Origin: UBA7887 sp964408735
Lineage (GTDB): Bacteria; Pseudomonadota; Alphaproteobacteria; UBA7887
NCBI GenBank assembly: GCA_964408735.1
Contig: CAYPAX010000105.1
Location: 1 to 15,798 of the forward strand
Length of the DNA stretch: 15,798 bases
Reading direction: 5' to 3'
Each line of letters begins with the position of its first letter. The stretch's first letter is position 1. This document shows, one piece after another, positions 13,797 to 15,798 of the stretch. A program made the translations under genes and the position numbers. Below the pieces are notes generated by a model that was not told where the DNA came from, ran no database searches, and saw nothing but the letters and a program-made list of their open reading frames with translations.

Positions 13797-13863
13797 CATC
13801 GATCAAACAAAAGATCGCGGCAGCGGCGGGCTTGATCAAACGCATTCTGGAGGAATCGCAGTC

Positions 13864-15096
13864 GTGATCGCACCGGCGTCCAGTCGTCAACGCATCCTCG
13901 GCCTGATCCGGGAAAAGGGGCGTATCTCGCGAGTCGAGATCGCTGCTGCCACGGGTATCAGCCGCGCCGCGGTGACCAACCTGACCCAGGCGCTGCTCGA
14001 TGACGGGCTGCTCATCGAGCAGGCAGGAGATGGCGCCGCAGCGGGCCGCGGCAGGCCGCGGGTCAATCTGCAGCTCAATTCCCGCGCCATGCACGTCGTC
14101 GGCGTCAAGATCTCCATGCACCAGATCGGCATCGCGCTCACCGACTTCACGGGCGAGGTGCTCGACACCCTGATCATGCCCTATCGTGCCGGCCGTCAGG
14201 CCGCCGATGTCACAGCCGACGTGGTCGAGGACGCGGTGCGCCAGTGCCTGCTCGATTCGAGCCTGGCGCCGAGCTCGGTCGGCGGCATCTGCATCGGCCT
14301 TCCCGGCTATGTGGATAGCGAGGCCGGGGTCTGCCATTGGAGCCCCATCTTCAAATCCGGCGACGTGCGCTTCGGCGACGAGATCCAGCGCCGCATGGGT
14401 ATCGACACCTACATAGAGAACGACGCCAACCTCGTGGCTTCTGCCGAGCACTGGTTCGGCAAGGGCCGCGGGCGCGACTGCTTTGCCGTGGTCACAGTCG
14501 AGGCGGGCGTCGGCATGGGCTTTGTCGTCAACGACACGCTCTATCGCGGCGCCCACGGCGTCGGCCCCGAATTCGGCCACGCCCAATTGGATCCGCACGG
14601 CCCGCAGTGCCGCTGCGGCAGGCGCGGCTGTGTCGAGGCCTATGTCAGCGATTACGCCATCCTGCGCGAGGCCGATGGCGGCATATCCATTGATGCCTAT
14701 GCCGCAAATCCGACCCTCTATCACGGCCGCATCAACGAGATCACGCGCCAGGCCCGCGACGGTGACGAGCGCCTGCGCGAAGTCTTCCAGAAGGCCGGCC
14801 GCAGCCTCGGCTTCGCGCTCGCCAACCTGGTGGCGATGTTGAACCCGCCGCGCATCATCCTGTCCGGCGACGGCATGCGAGCGGGCGAGCTGCTTTTCGA
14901 TCCGGTGCGCGAGGGCCTGGCCGATCACCGTCCGACGGCACCGCAATTCGAGGTGGACCTGGTGACGCACCGCTGGGGCGACGACGTCTGGGCGCGTGGC
15001 GCCGCGGCCATGGTGCTGCAACGGCTGTATTCGCGCAGCGAGCTGCGTGCTGTTGGCGACGCCGCGCCCAGCAAGCCTGCGCCGGCAGGCGACTGA
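13864..15096 (+). CDS. ROK family transcriptional regulator (XylR/NagC type)
   Basis: Predicted 410-residue sugar-responsive repressor. Residues about 8-50 form a winged helix-turn-helix (RQRILGLIREKGRIS, then VEIAAATGISRAAVTNLTQ). The ROK sugar-binding domain follows from about 75. IENDANLVA (184-192) and PEFGHAQLD (235-243) are the sugar-contact motifs. The zinc site is His239 with Cys249, Cys251 and Cys256 (CRCGRRGCVEAY). The DxGxT phosphate-binding loop of ROK kinases is absent (GVKISMHQIG instead), so it is a regulator and not a sugar kinase. The start is GTG at 13864 with GGAGGA (13849-13854) nine bases upstream. It is divergent from the sugar operon and 29 bases ahead of an ABC ATPase gene, so it probably represses both directions and is released by the sugar or a pathway product. 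Effector unknown. Confidence 0.93.
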   Translation: MIAPASSRQRILGLIREKGRISRVEIAAATGISRAAVTNLTQALLDDGLLIEQAGDGAAAGRGRPRVNLQLNSRAMHVVGVKISMHQIGIALTDFTGEVLDTLIMPYRAGRQAADVTADVVEDAVRQCLLDSSLAPSSVGGICIGLPGYVDSEAGVCHWSPIFKSGDVRFGDEIQRRMGIDTYIENDANLVASAEHWFGKGRGRDCFAVVTVEAGVGMGFVVNDTLYRGAHGVGPEFGHAQLDPHGPQCRCGRRGCVEAYVSDYAILREADGGISIDAYAANPTLYHGRINEITRQARDGDERLREVFQKAGRSLGFALANLVAMLNPPRIILSGDGMRAGELLFDPVREGLADHRPTAPQFEVDLVTHRWGDDVWARGAAAMVLQRLYSRSELRAVGDAAPSKPAPAGD

Positions 15097-15125
15097 GACG
15101 TTCGGGTTAGGGGAGACGAGGGAAA

Positions 15126-15794
15126 ATGACCGCGCTCACGATCACAGGCTTGCATAAGCGCTTCGGCGATATTGTCGCTGTGGACGGGCTCGACCTTACG
15201 GTGGATGCCGGCGAGTTCTATGTCCTGCTCGGCCCCAGCGCCCATGGCAAGACAACGACCCTGCGCGCCATCGCCGGCATCGAGGCCATCGACGAGGGCC
15301 GCATCGTCTTCGACGGCGAAGACATCACCCACAAGCCCGTGCGCGATCGCGATATCGCCATGGTCTTCCAGACCTTCGCGCTCTACCCCCATCTGACCAT
15401 CTTCGACAATCTCGCCTACCCCCTGCGCGAGCGTCGCCTTCCCAGCGCCGACATCCGCCGCCGGGTGCACGAGGTCGCCGACATGCTGGGCCTCGGCCAC
15501 ACGCTAAAGCGCAAGCCCGGCACGGCGAGCGGCGGTGAGCAACAAAGGGTGGCCATCGGCCGGGCGCTGGTGCGCCAACCCAAGTTGCTGCTGCTCGACG
15601 AGCCGCTGACCAATCTCGACGCCAAGCTCAGGCACGACACCCGCGCCGAGCTCAAGCGTCTGCACCGGGAATTCGGTCTGACAATCGTCTACGCCACGCC
15701 CGACGAGCTGGAGGCCCTCACCCTCGGTCAGCGCATCGGCGTGCTTAACAGCCCGTTGACGAAGTCTGCTCTGGACGCGTGTCGCTGTGTCTGA
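15126..15794 (+). CDS. Sugar ABC transporter ATP-binding protein (MalK/UgpC-like), C-terminus lost or replaced
   Basis: Predicted cytosolic ATPase subunit of a carbohydrate importer. In order: Walker A GPSAHGKTT (36-44), Q-loop VFQTFALYPHLT (Gln82), signature ASGGEQQR (134-141, in place of LSGGQ), Walker B LLLLDEP (154-160) and D-loop LTNLDAKLR. The switch histidine of the usual VTHDQ is Pro192 here (YATPDELEAL). After IGVLN (204-208) the similarity stops: the frame reads 14 unrelated residues and ends at 222, whereas relatives are about 350-370 residues with a C-terminal regulatory domain. The break is about 50 bases from the window end, so it may be an insertion junction, a real truncation or an assembly error. 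GGGGAGA (15110-15116) lies nine bases before the ATG. Co-transcription with the ROK gene (29-base gap) is likely. Partner permease and binding-protein genes are not in view. Confidence 0.85.
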   Translation: MTALTITGLHKRFGDIVAVDGLDLTVDAGEFYVLLGPSAHGKTTTLRAIAGIEAIDEGRIVFDGEDITHKPVRDRDIAMVFQTFALYPHLTIFDNLAYPLRERRLPSADIRRRVHEVADMLGLGHTLKRKPGTASGGEQQRVAIGRALVRQPKLLLLDEPLTNLDAKLRHDTRAELKRLHREFGLTIVYATPDELEALTLGQRIGVLNSPLTKSALDACRCV

Positions 15795-15798
15795 TTCT

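Larger units (their letters stand above)
13423..13863. promoter_or_regulatory. Divergent control region between sugar operon and ROK regulator
   Basis: This 441-base stretch has no gene and is clearly more AT-rich than the rest of the window from about 13561 to 13800. It must contain the promoters of both the minus-strand sugar operon and the plus-strand ROK gene. Visible elements, listed separately, are a terminator-like hairpin (13532-13574), a possible minus-strand promoter (13573-13601), the ROK promoter (13764-13791) and a 10-base inverted repeat around it. Three related motifs of the form GCG(A/T)AA occur at 13580-13590 (plus strand), 13639-13649 and 13701-13710 (both minus strand), roughly 60 bases apart. 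A 5-base-arm palindrome ATTTT/AAAAT with 5-base spacing is at 13641-13655. Confidence 0.8.

Noticed and set aside
13720..15021. 433-codon open frame on the minus strand opposite the ROK gene
   Set aside because: The ROK protein on the plus strand has HTH, zinc and sugar-contact motifs. The opposite frame is low-complexity and rich in Ala, Asp and His without a domain.
1..15798. CRISPR arrays, tRNA or rRNA genes, complete insertion sequences or attachment sites
   Set aside because: No regularly spaced repeats, no RNA gene signatures and no transposase with terminal repeats were seen; only the last 50 bases hint at a foreign junction.

Overview
The window is GC-rich, densely packed bacterial chromosome with ATG/GTG starts, Shine-Dalgarno sites and many ATGA-type stop/start overlaps. 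The family mix (class III cyclase fused to TolB-like and TPR regions, GGDEF proteins, CaiB/BaiF CoA-transferase, GSTs, PhyH, a XylB-like SDR, a ROK regulator with a sugar ABC ATPase) points to a metabolically versatile alphaproteobacterium, probably environmental. The lineage is inferred from gene content only. No rRNA, tRNA, CRISPR array or complete insertion sequence is visible.

Region 1 (1-4507) is signalling. It holds a membrane diguanylate cyclase cut by the window edge, a PAS-PAS-GGDEF cyclase, a small HELVH putative metallopeptidase six bases downstream of it, and, convergently on the minus strand, a class III adenylate/guanylate cyclase with TolB-like and TPR regions.

Region 2 (4574-8650, plus strand) is a tight five-gene operon: PhyH-type Fe(II)/2-oxoglutarate dioxygenase, GST, CaiB/BaiF CoA-transferase, a second GST with an insertion, and an EthD-domain protein. 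Three junctions are 4-base ATGA overlaps and the fourth is a 12-base gap. It looks like a catabolic or detoxification pathway for an unidentified substrate, and it is the best candidate for an undescribed system here.

Region 3 (8710-15798) is a carbohydrate locus. An aldose 1-epimerase gene on the plus strand converges on a four-gene minus-strand operon: TIM-barrel isomerase/epimerase, Gfo/Idh/MocA oxidoreductase, XylB-like SDR aldose dehydrogenase, SMP-30 lactonase. Epimerase, dehydrogenase and lactonase together make a sensible aldose-to-aldonate route; no sugar-acid dehydratase is in the window. The isomerase and the Gfo/Idh/MocA protein probably form a second module acting on sugars or keto-sugars.

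Divergent from that operon, across a 441-base AT-rich control region, lie a ROK repressor and a sugar ABC ATPase. The control region holds a good sigma-70 promoter for the ROK gene, bracketed by a 10-base inverted repeat, and a terminator-like hairpin. The ABC ATPase has a substituted switch histidine and loses its normal C-terminus about 50 bases from the window end.
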